64,000 nt of DNA from Calliopsis andreniformis (lineage: Eukaryota > Arthropoda > Insecta > Hymenoptera > Andrenidae), in contig NW_027480493.1 in the NCBI RefSeq assembly GCF_051401765.1, positions 2,294,001 to 2,358,000 on the forward strand, given 5' to 3'. Shown here piece by piece: positions 25,201-38,931 of this stretch; position 1 is the stretch's first letter, and each line of letters opens with the position of its first letter. Below the pieces are notes generated by a model. It searched no databases and was not told where the DNA came from. It saw only the letters and a list, made by a program, of their open reading frames with translations. A program made the translations under genes and the position numbers.

Positions 25201-26340
25201 AGATTCAGTATTGCGGATTGAAGATTGAGAATTGAAGATTGAGGATTGAACATTGAGGACTGAGCGTTCAGGGTTGAGTGATGAGAATTGATGTTTGTGG
25301 ATAGAGATTTGAAGATTGCAGATTGAGTATTGAGTATTGAAAACTGTGAATTGAGGATATTCTATTGGGTATTGAGGACTGACAACTGATTGTAGAGGAC
25401 TCAGGGCTGAAGATTGAGAATGCAGGATTGAGGATTCAGAATTGAGGTTTGAGGACTGAGGATTGAGGATTGGAGAATGAGGATTGAGAATTGAGGATTG
25501 AGGGTTGAAGATTGCAGATTGAGTATTGAGGATTGAAGATTGCGGATTGAGGATTGAGGATTGAGGATTGAGGATTGAAGATTGAGTATTGAGGATTGAA
25601 GACAGACGATTGAGGGTTGAGGATTGAGGATTGAGGATTGAAGATTGAAGATTGAGTATTGAGGAATGAAGATTGAGGATTGAGAATTGAGGATTGAGGA
25701 TTGAGGATTGAGGATGAGGGCTGAGGATTGAGAATTGGGGATTGAGGATTGAGGATTGAGGATTGAGGATTGAGGATTGAGGATTGAGGATTGGAGACTG
25801 AGTATTGAGGATTGAAGATTGAGGATTGAGGAGTGAGTATTGAAGATTGAGGATTTGGGACTGAGGATTGAAGATTGAGGATTGAAGATTGAGGATTGAG
25901 GATTGAGGATTGAGGATTGAGGATTGAAGGTTGAGGATTGGGTATTGAGGATTGAAGAATGAGGATTGAGGATTGAGGATTGAGGATTGAGGATTGAGGA
26001 TTGAAGATTGAGTATTGAGGATTGAAGATTGACGATTGAGGATTGAGGATTGAGGATTGAGGATTGATGATTGAGGATTGAAGATTGAGTCATGATGATT
26101 GAAGATTGAGGATTGAGGATTGAGGATTGAGATTTGAGGATTGAGTATTGACGATTGAGTATTGAGGATTGAAGATTGACGATTGAGGATTGAGGATTGA
26201 GGATTGAGGATTGAATATTCAGGTTTGGGTACTGAGGATTGAAGAATGAGGATTGAGGATTGAGGATTGAGTATTGAGGATTGAGTATTGAGGATTGAAG
26301 ATTCAGTATTGAGGATTGAAGATTGGGAATTGAGGATTGA
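22218..26340. repeat. Higher-order array with four ATATTCT modules (860-965 bp spacing)
   Basis: After the end of copy B the order of variants changes. Four modules occur with cores at 22611, 23576, 24499 and 25357, spaced 965, 923 and 858 bp. The last two units are clearly related: GATTACTGAGG at 24285 and 25143 are also 858 bp apart, followed by the same GATTCAG, GAACATTG and GAGCGTTCAGG series. From about 25450 to 26340 the array has more plain units and no module core. No gene is visible. Confidence 0.8.
22500..25442. other. Four ATATTCT modules, cores 22611, 23576, 24499, 25357
   Basis: All four are subfamily 1, with GAAAACTGTG (TAAAAGCTGTG at 23576) before the core and ACAACTGATTG after it. 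The core at 24499 is altered to ATATTCAATTGCGG. Spacing falls from 965 to 858 bp along the array. Confidence 0.75.
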
Positions 26341-27573
26341 GGATTGAGAATTGAGGATTCAGTATTGTGGATGAGGGCTGAGGGTTGAGTATTGAGGTTT
26401 GAGGACTGAGGACTGAGGATTGAGGATTGAGAATTGAGGATTGAGGATTGAGGATTGAAGACTGAGGATTGGGTATTGAGGATTGGAGAATGAGAATCGA
26501 GGATTTAGGATTGAGGATTGAGTGTTGACGTTTGAAGATTGAGTATTGAGGGTTGAAGACTGACGATTGAGGATTGAGGATTGAGGATTGAGGATTGAGG
26601 ATTGGGAATTGAGGATTGAGGATTGAGGATTGAAGACTGAGGATTGAGGATTGCGGATGAGGCCTGGGGGTTGAGGATTGAGGTTTGAGGATTGAAGATT
26701 GAGGATTGGGTATTGGGGATTGAAGAATGAGGATTGAGTATCGTGGATTGAGGATTGAGGGTTGAAGAGTGAGTATTGAGGATTGAAGACTGACGAATGA
26801 GGATTGAGGACTGAGGATTGAGGATTGAGGATTGAGGATTGAAGATTGAGGATTGAGTATTGAGGATTGAAGATTGAGGATTGAGGACTGAGGATTGAGG
26901 ATTGAGGATTGAGGATTGAAGAATGAGGATTGAGTATTGAGGATTGAAGGTTGAGGATTGAGGATTGAGGATTGGGGATTGACGATGAGTGCTGAGGGTT
27001 GAGGATTGAGGTTTGATAACTGAGGACTGAGGATTGAGGATTGAGAATTGAGGATTGAGGATTGAGGATTGAAGATTGAGGATTGGGTATTGAGGATTGA
27101 AGATTGAGGATTGAGGATTGAGGATTGAGGATTGAGGAATGAAAATTGAGGGTTGAGGGTTGAGGATTGAGGATTGAAGAATGAGTATTGACGATTGAAG
27201 ATTGGGGATTGAGTATTGAGTATTGAGGACTGAAGATTGACGATTGAGGATTGAGGATTGAGGATTGAAGATTGAGTATTGAGGATTGAAGATTGAGGAT
27301 TGAGGATTGATCATTGAGGACTGAGGATTGAGGATTGAGGATTGAGAATTGAGAACTGATGATGAGGTCTGAGGGTTGAGGATTGAGTATAGAGGATTGA
27401 GGAATGAATATTGAGGGTTGAGGGTTGAGGATTGAAGGATTGAAGAATGAGTATTGACGATTGAAGGTTGAGGATTGAGGATTGAGTATTGAGGACTGAA
27501 GATTGACGATTGAGGATTGAGGATTGAGGATTGAAGATTGAGTATTGAGGATTGAAGATTGAGGATTGAGGAT

Positions 27574-29287
27574 TGATCATTGAGGACTGAGGATTGAGGA
27601 CTGAGGATTGAGGATTGAGAATTGAGAACTGATAATGAGGTCTGAGGGTTGAGGATTGAGGATAGAGGATTGAGGATTGAGGATTGAGTATTGAAGATTG
27701 AGGATTGATGACTGAGTATTGAGGATTGAGGATTGAAAATTGATTATTAAGGATTGAAGATTGAGGTTTGAGGATTGAGGATTGAGAATTGAGGATTGAG
27801 GATTGAGTATTGAAGATTGAGGATTGATGATTGAGGATTGAGGATTGAGGATTGAAGATTGAATATTGATGATTGAATATTGAGGACTGAGGATTGAGGT
27901 TTGTGTATTGAGGACGAGGACTGAGGGTTGAATATTGATGTTTGAGGTCTGAGGGTTAAGGATTGAGGATTGAGAATTGAGGATTGAGGATTGTGGATTG
28001 AAGATTGAGGATTGGGTATTGAGGATTGAAGAATGAGGATTGAGGATTGAGGTTTGAGGATTGAGGATTGCAGATTGAGTATTGAGGATTGAAGATTGAG
28101 GATTGAGGACTGAGGATTGAAGATTGAGGATTGAGGGTTGAGAATTGATGATTGAGGATTGAAGATTGAGTATTGAGGATTGAAGGTTAAGGATTGAGGA
28201 TTGAGGATTGAGGATTGACGATGAGGGCTGAAGGTTGAGGATTGAGGTTTGAGGACTGAGGACTGAGGATTGAGGATTGAGAATTGGGGATTGAGGATAG
28301 AGGATTGAAGATTGAGGATTGGGTATTGAGAATTGAAGAATGAGGGTTGAGGACTGAGGATTGAGGATTGAGGATTGAGGATTGAAGATTGAGGATTGAG
28401 TATTGAGGATTGAAGATTGAGGATTGAGGTTTGAGGATTGGGGATTTACGATGAGTGCTGAGGGTTGAGGATTGAGGTTTGAGAACTGAGGACTTAGGAT
28501 TGAGGATTGAGAATTGAGGATTGAGGATTGAGGATTGAAGATTGAGGATTGGGTATTGAGGATTGAAGAATGAGGATTGAGGATTGAGGATTGAGGATTG
28601 AGGATTGAGGAATGAAAATTGAGGGTTGAGGGTTGAGGATTGAAGATTGAAGAATGAGTATTGACGATTGAAGATTGAGGATTGAGGATTGAGTATTGAG
28701 GACTGAAGATTGACGATTGAGGATTGAGGATTGAGGATTGAAGATTGAGTATTGAGGATTGAAGATTGAGGATTGAGGATTGATCATTGAGGACTGAGGA
28801 TTGAGGACTGAGGATTGAGGATTGAGAATTGAGAACTGATAATGAGGTCTGAGGGTTGAGGGTTGAGGATAGAGGATTGAGGATTGAGGATTGAGTATTG
28901 AAGATTGAGGATTGATGACTGAGTATTGAGGATTGAGGATTGAAGATTGATTATTAAGGATTGAAGATTGAGGATTGAGGATTGAGGACTGAGAATTGAG
29001 GATTGAGGATTGAGTATTGAAGATTGAGGATTGATGATTGAGGATTGAGGATTGAGGATTGAAGATTGAATATTGATGATTGAATATTGAGGACTGAGGA
29101 TTGAGGTTTGTGTATTGTGGACGAGGACTGTGGGTTGAATATTGATGTTTGAGGTCTGAGGGTTAAGGATTGAGGATTGAGAATTGAGGATTGAGGATTA
29201 AGGATTGAAGATTGAGGTTTGGGTACTGAGGATTGGAGAATGAGGATTGAGTATTGAGGTTTGAGGATTGAGGATTGCAGATTGAGT
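27574..29287. repeat. 1207-bp-spaced tandem pair inside C copy 1
   Basis: The cassette TGATCATTGAGGACTG at 27574 recurs at 28781. About 500 bp after each start agree in variant order: AACTGATAATGAGG, GATTATTAAGG, GTGTATTG, GGACGAGGACTG, GAGGGTTAAGG. They separate near 28080/29287, where the second has GACGATT and GAGGAGTG. The rest of each interval holds other cassettes. Confidence 0.75.
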
Positions 29288-30204
29288 ATTGACGATTGAA
29301 GATTGAGGAGTGAGTATTGCAGATTGAGGATTTGGGACTGAGGATTGAAGATTGAGTATTGAGGATTGAGGATTGAGGATTGAGGATTGACGATTAAAGA
29401 ATGAAGATTGAGGATTGGGTATTGAGTATTGAAGAATGAGGATTGAGGATTGAGGTTTGAGGAGTCAGGACTGAGGATTGAGGATTGAGAATTGGGGATT
29501 GAGGATTGAGGATTGAAGATTGAGGATTGGGTATTGAGGATTGAAGAATGAGGGTTGAGGACTGAGGATTGAGGATTGAGGATTGAGGGTTGAAGATTGA
29601 GGATTGAGTATTGAAGATTGAAGATTGAGGATTGAGGATTCAGGATTGGGGATTGACGATGAGTGCTGAGGGTTGAGGATTGAGGTTTGAGAACTGAGGA
29701 CTGAGGATTGAGGATTGAGAATTGAGGATTGAGGATTGAGGATTGAAGATTGAGGATTGAGGATTGAGGATGGGGCCTGACGGTTGAGGATTGAGGTTTG
29801 AGGACTGATGACTGAGGATAGAGCATTGAGAAATGAGGATTGAGGATTGAGGATTGAAGATTGAGTATTGGGTATTAGGGATTGAAGAATGAGGATTGAG
29901 GATTGAGTTTTGAGGATTGAGGATTGAAGATTGAGTATTGAGGATTGAAGACTGACGATTGAGCGTTGAGGATTGAGGACTGAGGATTGAGGATTGAAGA
30001 TTGATGATTGAGGATTGGGTATTGAGGATTGAAGAATGAGGATCGAGGATTGAGGATTGAGGATTGAGTGTTGAGGATTGAAGATTGAGTATTGAGGATA
30101 GAAGCCTGACGATTGAGGATTGAGTATTGAAGATTGAGGATTGATGATTGAGGAATGAAGATTCATTATTGAGGATTGAAGATTGGGAATTGAGGATTGA
30201 GGAT

Positions 30205-31120
30205 TGAACATTGAGGACTGAGTGTTGAGTGTTGAGTGATGAGAATTGATGTTTGTGGATAGAGGTTTGAAGATTGCAGATTGAGTATTGAGTATTGAAA
30301 ACTTTGAATTGAGGATATTCTATTGAGGATTGAGGATTCACAACAGATTGTTGAGGACTGAGGGCCGAAGATTGAGGATTCAGGATTGAGGATTCAGAAT
30401 TGAGGTTTGAGGACTGAGGATTGAGGATTGAAGATTGAGTATTGAGGATTGAAGATGGAGCATTGAGAATTGAGGATTCAGTATTGAGGATGAGGGCTGA
30501 GGGTTGAGTATTGAGGTTTGAGGACTGAGGACTGAGGATTGGGGATTGAGAATTGAGGATTGAGGATTGAGGATTGAAGACTGAAGATTGGGTATTGAGG
30601 ATTGGAGAATGAGAATTGAGGATTTAGGATTGAGGATTGAGTGTTGAGGTTTGAAGATTGAGTATTGAGGGTTGAAGACTGACGATTGAGGATTGAGGAT
30701 TGAGGATTGAGGATTGAGGATTGAAGATTGAGTATTAGGGATTGAAGATTGAGGATTGAGGATTGAGGATTGGGGATTGAAGTCTGACGATTGAGTATTG
30801 AGAATTGAGGACTGAGGATTGAGGGTTCAGAATTGAGGTTTGAGGGCTGACGATTGTGGATTGAGGATTGAGGATTGAAGATTCAGTATTGAGGATTGAA
30901 GAATGGGAATTGAGGATTGAGGATTGAACATTGAGGACTGAGTGTTGAGTGTTGAGTGATGAGAATTGATGTTTGTTGATAGATGTTTGAAGATTGCAGA
31001 TTGAGTATTGAGTATTGAAAACTTTGAATTGAGGATATTCTATTGAGGACTGAGGATTGACAACTGAATGTTGAGGACTGAGGGCTGAAGATTGAGGATT
31101 CAGTATTGAGGATTCAGAAT
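30205..31120. other. Paired ATATTCT modules 720 bp apart (30315, 31035)
   Basis: Both have GAAAACTTTG before the core. The first is followed by CACAACAGATTG (subfamily 2). The second is followed by GACAACTGAATG, which is the tail of subfamily 1, so it looks like a hybrid. Confidence 0.77.
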
Positions 31121-31330
31121 TGAGGTTTGAGGACTGAGGATTGAGGATTGAAGATTGAGTATTGAGGATTGAAGATTGAGGATTGAGGATTGAGGATTGA
31201 GGATTGAGGATGAGGGCTGAGGGTTGAGGATTGAGGCTTGAGGACTAAGGACAGAGGATTCAGGATTGAGAATTGAGGATTGAGGATTGAGGACTGAAGA
31301 TTGAGGATTGGGTATTGAGGATTGAAGAAT

Positions 31331-31710
31331 GAGGATTGAGGATTGAGGATTGAGGATTGAGGAATGAAAATTGAGGGTTGAGGAATGAGGATTGAGGATT
31401 GATGATTGAGGATTGAGGATTGAGGATTGAGGATTGAGGATTGAGGATTGAGGATTGGAGAATGAGAATTGAGGATTTAAGGATTGAGGATTGAGTGTTG
31501 AGGTTTGAAGATTGAGTATTGAGGGTTGAAGACTGACGATTGAGGATTGAGGATTGAGGATTGAGGATTGAGGATTGGGAATTGAGGATTGAGGATTGAG
31601 GATTGAGGATTGAAGACTGAGGATTGAGGATTGCGGATGAGGCCTGGGGGTTGAGGATTGAGGTTTGAGGATTAAAGATTGAGGATTGAGTATTGAGGAT
31701 TGAAGATTGA
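31331..31710. repeat. Satellite between C copy 1 and the 1619-bp duplication
   Basis: This holds plain units and a piece (about 31450-31660) like 26480-26660: GGAGAATGAGAATTG, GTGTTGAGGTTTG, GAGGGTTGAAGACTG, GGGAATTG and GAGGCCTGGGGG. No gene is visible. Confidence 0.7.
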
Positions 31711-34700
31711 GGATTGAGGACTGAGGATTGAGGATTGAGGATTGAGGATTGAAGAATGAGGATTGAGTACTGAGGATTGAAGATAGAGGATTGAGGATTG
31801 AGGATTGGGGATTGACGATGAGTGCTGAGGGTTGAGGATTGAGGTTTGAGAACTGAGGACTGAGGATTGAGGATTGAGAATTGAGGATTGAGGATTGAGG
31901 ATTGAAGATTGACGATTGGGTATTGAGGATTGAAGATTGAGGATTGAGGATTGAGGATTGAGGATTGAGGAATGAAAATTGAGGGCTGAGGGTTCAGGAT
32001 TGAGGATTGAAGAATGAGTATTGACGATTGAAGATTGAGGATTGAGTATTGAGTATTGAGGACTGAAGATTGACGATTGAGGATTGAGGATTGAGGATTG
32101 AAGATTAAGTATTGAGGATTGAAGATTGACGATTGAGGATTGATCATTGAGGACTGAGGATTGAGGATTGAGGATTGAGAATTGAGAACTGATAATGAGG
32201 TCTGAGGGTTGAGGATTGAGTATAGAGGATTGAGGATTGAGGATTGAGGAATGAATATTGAGGGTTGAGGGTTGAGGATTGAGGATTGAAGAATGAGTAT
32301 TGACGATTGAAGGTTGAGGATTGAGGATTGAGTATTGAGGACTGAAGATTGACGATTGAGGATTGAGGATTGAGGATTGAAGATTGAGGATTGATGACTG
32401 AGTATTGAGGATTGAGGATTGAAAATTGATTATTGAGGATTGAAGATTGAGGATTGAGGATTGATCATTGAGGACTGAGGATTGAGGACTGAGGATTGAG
32501 GATTGAGAATTGAGAACTGATAATGAGGTCTGAGGGTTGAGGATTGAGGATAGAGGATTGAGGGTTGAGGATTGAGTATTGAAGATTGAGGATTGATGAC
32601 TGAGTATTGAGGATTGAGGATTGAAAATTGATTATTAATGATTGAAGATTGAGGTTTGAGGATTGAGGATTGAGAATTGAGGATTGAGGATTGAGTATTG
32701 AAGATTGAGGATTGATGATTGAGGATTGAGGATTGAGGATTGAAGATTGAATATTGATGATTGAATATTGAGGACTGAGGATTGAGGTTTGTGTATTGAG
32801 GACGAGGACTGAGGGTTGAATATTGATGTTTGAGGTCTGAGGGTTAAGGACTGAGGATTGAGAATTGAGGATTGAGGATTGAGGATTGAAGATTGAGGAT
32901 TGGGTATTGAGGATTGAAGAATGAGGATTGAGGATTGAGGTTTGAGGATTGAGGATTGCAGATTGAGTATTGAGGATTGAAGATTGAGGATTGAGGACTG
33001 AGGATTGAAGATTGAGGATTGAGGGTTGAGAATTGATGATTGAGGATTGAAGATTGAGTATTGAGGATTGAAGGTTAAGGATTGAGGATTGAGGATTGAG
33101 GATTGACGAGGAGGGCTGAGGGTTGAGGATTGAGGTTTGAGGACTGAGGACTGAGGATTGAGGATTGAGAATTGGGGATTGAGGATAGAGGATTGAAGAT
33201 TGAGGATTGGGTATTGAGAATTGAAGAATGAGGGTTGAGGACTGAGGATTGAGGATTGAGGATTGAGGATTGAAGATTGAGGATTGAGTATTGAGGATTG
33301 AAGATTGAGGATTGAGGATTGAGGATTGGGGATTGAGGACTGAGGATTGAGGATTGAGGATTGAGGATTGAAGAATGAGGATTGAGTACTGAGGATTGAA
33401 GATAGAGGATTGAGGATTGAGGATTGGGGATTGACGATGAGTGCTGAGGGTTGAGGATTGAGGTTTGAGAACTGAGGACTGAGGATTGAGGATTGAGAAT
33501 TGAGGATTGAGGATTGAGGATTGAAGATTGACGATTGGGTATTGAGGATTGAAGATTGAGGATTGAGGATTGAGGATTGAGGATTGAGGAATGAAAATTG
33601 AGGGCTGAGGGTTCAGGATTGAGGATTGAAGAATGAGTATTGACGATTGAAGATTGAGGATTGAGTATTGAGTATTGAGGACTGAAGATTGACGATTGAG
33701 GATTGAGGATTGAGGATTGAAGATTAAGTATTGAGGATTGAAGATTGACGATTGAGGATTGATCATTGAGGACTGAGGATTGAGGATTGAGGATTGAGAA
33801 TTGAGAACTGATAATGAGGTCTGAGGGTTGAGGATTGAGTATAGAGGATTGAGGATTGAGGATTGAGGAATGAATATTGAGGGTTGAGGGTTGAGGATTG
33901 AGGATTGAAGAATGAGTATTGACGATTGAAGGTTGAGGATTGAGGATTGAGTATTGAGGACTGAAGATTGACGATTGAGGATTGAGGATTGAGGATTGAA
34001 GATTGAGGATTGATGACTGAGTATTGAGGATTGAGGATTGAAAATTGATTATTGAGGATTGAAGATTGAGGATTGAGGATTGATCATTGAGGACTGAGGA
34101 TTGAGGACTGAGGATTGAGGATTGAGAATTGAGAACTGATAATGAGGTCTGAGGGTTGAGGATTGAGGATAGAGGATTGAGGGTTGAGGATTGAGTATTG
34201 AAGATTGAGGATTGATGACTGAGTATTGAGGATTGAGGATTGAAAATTGATTATTAATGATTGAAGATTGAGGTTTGAGGATTGAGGATTGAGAATTGAG
34301 GATTGAGGATTGAGTATTGAAGATTGAGGATTGATGATTGAGGATTGAGGATTGAGGATTGAAGATTGAATATTGATGATTGAATATTGAGGACTGAGGA
34401 TTGAGGTTTGTGTATTGAGGACGAGGACTGAGGGTTGAATATTGATGTTTGAGGTCTGAGGGTTAAGGACTGAGGATTGAGAATTGAGGATTGAGGATTG
34501 AGGATTGAAGATTGAGGATTGGGTATTGAGGATTGAAGAATGAGGATTGAGGATTGAGGTTTGAGGATTGAGGATTGCAGATTGAGTATTGAGGATTGAA
34601 GATTGAGGATTGAGGACTGAGGATTGAAGATTGAGGATTGAGGGTTGAGAATTGATGATTGAGGATTGAAGATTGAGTATTGAGGATTGAAGGTTAAGGA

Positions 34701-34952
34701 TTGAGGATTGAGGATTGAGGATTGACGAGGAGGGCTGAGGGTTGAGGATTGAGGTTTGAGGACTGAGGACTGAGGATTGAGGATTGAGAATTGGGGATTG
34801 AGGATAGAGGATTGAAGATTGAGGATTGGGTATTGAGAATTGAAGAATGAGGGTTGAGGACTGAGGATTGAGGATTGAGGATTGAGGATTGAAGATTGAG
34901 GATTGAGTATTGAGGATTGAAGATTGAGGATTGAGGATTGAGGATTGGGGAT
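31711..34952. repeat. 1619-bp direct tandem duplication, two copies
   Basis: Copy 1 runs from about 31711 to 33333 and copy 2 from about 33330 to 34952. All landmarks agree at offset 1619: GATGAGTGCTGAGG (31818/33437), TGATCATTGAGG (32141/33760 and 32462/34081) and the rare GACGAGGAGGGCTG near 33107/34726. I saw no difference between copies in the lines I compared. The left edge begins at GGATTGAGGACTGAGG; the right edge is where GGGGATTGAGGACTG gives way to GGGGATTTACGATG. No ATATTCT module lies inside. Confidence 0.88.
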
Positions 34953-37900
34953 TTACGATGAGTGCTGAGGGTTGAGGATTGAGGTTTGAGAACTGAGGAC
35001 TTAGGATTGAGGATTGAGAATTGAGGATTGAGGATTGAGGATTGAAGATTGAGGATTGGGTATTGAGGATTGAAGAATGAGGATTGAGGATTGAGGATTG
35101 AGGATTGAGGAATGAAAATTGAGGGTTGAGGGTTGAGGATTGAGGATTGAAGAATGAGTATTGACGATTGAAGATTGAGGATTGAGGATTGAGTATTGAG
35201 GACTGAAGATTGACGATGGAGGTTTGAGGATTGAGGATTGCAGATTGAGTATTGAGGATTGAAGATTGAGGATTGAGGATTGAGGATTGAAGATTGAGGA
35301 TTGAGGGTTGAGAATTGATGATTGAGGATTGAAGATTGAGTATTGAGGATTGAAGGTTAAGGATTGAGGATTGAGGATTGAGGATTGACGATGAGGGCAG
35401 AGGGTTGAGGATTGAGGTTTGAGGACTCAGGACTGAGGATTGAGGATTGAGAATTGGGGATTGAGGATTGAGGATTGAAGATTGAGGATTGGGTATTGAG
35501 GATTGAAGAATGAGGGTTGAGGACTGAGGATTGAGGATTGAGGATTGAGGGTTGAAGATTGAGGATTGAGTATTGAAGATTGAAGATTGAGGATTGAGGA
35601 TTCAGGATTGGGGATTGACGATGAGTGCTGAGGGTTGAGGATTGAGGTTTGAGAACTGAGGACTGAGGATTGAGGATTGAGAATTGAGGATTGAGGATTG
35701 AGGATTGAAGATTGAGGATTGAGGATTGAGGATGGGGCCTGACGGTTGAGGATTGAGGTTTGAGGACTGATGACTGAGGATAGAGCATTGAGAAATGAGG
35801 ATTGAGGATTGAGGATTGAAGATTGAGTATTGGGTATTAGGGATTGAAGAATGAGGATTGAGGATTGAGTTTTGAGGATTGAGGATTGAAGATTGAGTAT
35901 TGAGGATTGAAGACTGACGATTGAGCGTTGAGGATTGAGGACTGAGGATTGAGGATTGAAGATTGATGATTGAGGATTTGGTATTGAGGATTGAAGAATG
36001 AGGATCGAGGATTGAGGATTGAGGATCGAGTGTTGAGGATTGAAGATTGAGTATTGAGGATAGAAGACTGACGATTGAGGATTGAGGATTGAGTATTGAA
36101 GATTGAGGATTGATGATTGAGGAATGAAGATTCAGTATTGAGGATTGAAGAATGGGAATTGAGGATTGAGGATTGAACATTGAGGACTGAGTGTTGAGTG
36201 TTGAGTGATGAGAATTGATGTTTGTGGATAGATGTTTGAAGATTGCAGATTGAGTGTTGAGTATTGAAAACTTTGAATTGAGGATATTCTATTGAGGATT
36301 GAGGATTCACAACAGATTGTTGAGGACTGAGGGCCGAAGATTGAGGATTCAGGATTGAGGATTCAGAATTGAGGTTTGAGGACTCAGGATTGAGGATTGA
36401 AGATTGAGTATTGAGGATTGAAGATGGAGCATTGAGAATTGAGGATTCAGTATTGAGGATGAGGGCTGAGGGTTGAGTATTGAGGTTTGAGGACTGAGGA
36501 CTGAGGATTGAGGATTGAGGATTGAGAATTGAGGATTGAGGATTGAGGATTGAAGACTGAAGATTGGGTATTCAGGATTGGAGAATGAGAATTGAGGATT
36601 TAGGATTGAGGATTGAGTGTTGAGGTTTGAAGATTGAGTATTGAGGGTTGAAGACTGACGATTGAGGATTGAGGATTGAGGATTGAGGATTGAAGATTGA
36701 GTATTAGGGATTGAAGATTGAGGATTGAGGATTGAGGATTGGGGATTGAAGACTGACGATTGAGTATTGAGAATTGAGGACTGAGGATTGAGGATTCAGA
36801 ATTGAGGTTTGAGGGCTGACGATTGTGGATTGAGGATTGAGGATTGAAGATTCAGTATTGAGGATTGAAGATTGGGAATTGAGGATTGAGGATTGAACAT
36901 TGAGGACTGAGTGTTGAGTGTTGAGTGGTGAGAATTGATGTTTGTTGATAGATGTTTGAAGATTGCAGATTGAGTATTGAGTATTGAAAACTTTGTATTG
37001 AGGATATTCTATTGAGGATTGAGGATTCACAACAGATTGTTGAGGACTGAGGGCCGAAGATTGAGGATTCAGGATTGAGGATACAGAAATGAGGTTTGAG
37101 GACTGAGGATTGAGGATTGAAGATTGAGTATTGAGGATTGAAGATTGAGGATTGAGAATTGAGGATTCAGTATTGAGGATGAGGGCTGAGGGTTGAGTAT
37201 TGAGGTTTGAGGACTGAGGACTGAGGATTGAGGATTGAGAATTGAGGATTGAGGATTGAGGATTGAGGATTGAGGATTGAGGATTGGGTATTGAGGATTG
37301 AGGGTTGAGGATTGAGGATTGAAGACTGAGGATTGAGGATTGCGGATGAGGCCTGGGGGTTGAGGATTGAGGTTTGAGGGTTGAAGATTGAGGATTGGGT
37401 ATTGGGGATTGAAGAATGAGGATTGAGTATCGTGGATTGAGGATTGAGGGTTGAAGAGTGAGTATTGAGGATTGAAGACTGACGAATGAGGATTGAGGAC
37501 TGAGGAATGAGGATTGAGGTTTGAGGATTGAAGATTGAGGATTGAGGATTGAGGATTGAAGATTGAGGATTGAGGATGGGGGCTGACGGTTGAGGATTGA
37601 GGTTTGAGGTCTGAGGACTGAGGATAGAGCATTGAGAAATGAGGATTGAGGATTGAGGATTGAAGATTGAGTATTGTGTATTAGCGATTGAGGAATGAGG
37701 ATTGAGGATTGAGATTTGAGGATTGAGGATTGAAGATTGAGTATTGAGGATTGAAGACTGACGATTGAGCATTGAGGATTGAGGACTGAGGATTGAGGAT
37801 TGAGAATTGAGAACTGATAATGAGGTCTGAGGGTTGAGGATTGAGTATAGAGGATTGAGGATTGAGGATTGAGGAATGAATATTGAGGGTTGAGGGTTGA

Positions 37901-38590
37901 GGATTGAGGATTGAAGAATGAGTATTGACGATTGAAGGTTGAGGATTGAGGATTGAGTATTGAGGACTAAAGATTGACGATTGAGGATTGAGGATTGAGG
38001 ATTGAAGATTGAGTATTGAGGATTGATGATTGAGGATTGAGGATTGAGGATTGAAGATTGAATATTGATGATTGAATATTGAGGACTGAGGATTGAGGTT
38101 TGTGTATTGAGGACGAGGACTGAGGGTTGAATATTGATGTTTGAGGTCTGAGGGTTAAGGATTGAGGATTGAGAATTGAGGACTGAGGATTGAGGATTGA
38201 AGATTGAGGATTGGGTATTGAGGATTGAAGAATGAGGATTGAGTATTGAGGTTTGAGGATTGAGGATTGCAGAATGAGTATTGAGGATTGAAGATTGAGG
38301 ATTGAGGACTGAGGATTGAAGATTGAGGATTGAGGGTTGAGAATTGATGATTGAGGATTGAGGATTGAGTATTGAGGATTGAAGGTTAAGGATTGAGGAT
38401 TGAGGATTGAGGATTGACGATGAGGGCTGAAGGTTGAGGATTGAGGTTTGAGGACTGAGGACTGAGGATTGAGGATTGAGAATTGGGGATTGAGGATAGA
38501 GGATTGAAGATTGAGGATTGGGTATTGAGAATTGAAGAATGAGGGTTGAGGACTGAGGACTGAGGATTGAGGATTGAGGATTGAAGATTG
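34775..38590. repeat. Segmental duplication D, copy 1
   Basis: This block matches 44066-48410. The offset is 9291 bp at the left end (GGGATTTACGATG at 34948/44239), 9828 after a 537-bp gap near 35217, and 9821 after one extra 7-base unit near 36520. It contains the paired modules at 36284 and 37004. It ends near 38590, where the other copy has GAACATT. Confidence 0.87.
36175..37090. other. Paired ATATTCT modules 720 bp apart (36284, 37004)
   Basis: Both are full subfamily 2 (GAAAACTTTG, CACAACAGATTG). The second has TTTGTATTG in place of TTTGAATTG, a change shared with 46825. Confidence 0.77.
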
Positions 38591-38931
38591 AGGATTGAGT
38601 ATTGAGGATTGAGTATTGAGGATTGAAGATTCAGTATTGAGGATTGAAGATTGGGAATTGAGGATTGAGGATTGAACATTGAGGACTGAGTGTTGAGTGT
38701 TGAGTGATGAGAATTGATGTTTGTTGATAGACGTTTGAAGATTGCAGATTGAGTATTGAGTATTGAAAACTTTGAATTGAGGATATTCTATTGAGGATTG
38801 AGGATTCACAACAGATTGTTGAGGACTGAGGGCCGAGGATTGAGGATTCAGGATTGAGGATTCAGAAATGAGGTTTGAGGACTGAGGATTGAGGATTGAA
38901 GATTGAGTATTGAGGATTGAAGATTGAGGAT
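38591..38931. repeat. Satellite between D copy 1 and C copy 2, with one ATATTCT module
   Basis: This stretch of about 340 bp holds one module (core at 38783, GAAAACTTTG type, followed by CACAACAGATTG) with a GATTCAGTATTG lead-in. Its variant order resembles the stretches around 36860-37080 and 50830-51070. Confidence 0.75.

Larger units (their letters stand above)
26345..31330. repeat. Segmental duplication C, copy 1 (about 5 kb)
   Basis: This block matches 38932-43916 at an offset of 12587 bp, then 12586 after a 1-bp loss near 39179 in the other copy, and about 12593 at the end. Shared rare variants include CAGTATTGTGGATGAGG, GAGAATCGAGG, GTGTTGACGTTTG, GAGTATCGTGG and GAGGCCTGGGGG. The match stops near 31330, where the second copy has GATCGAAG followed by different sequence. 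Confidence 0.88.
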
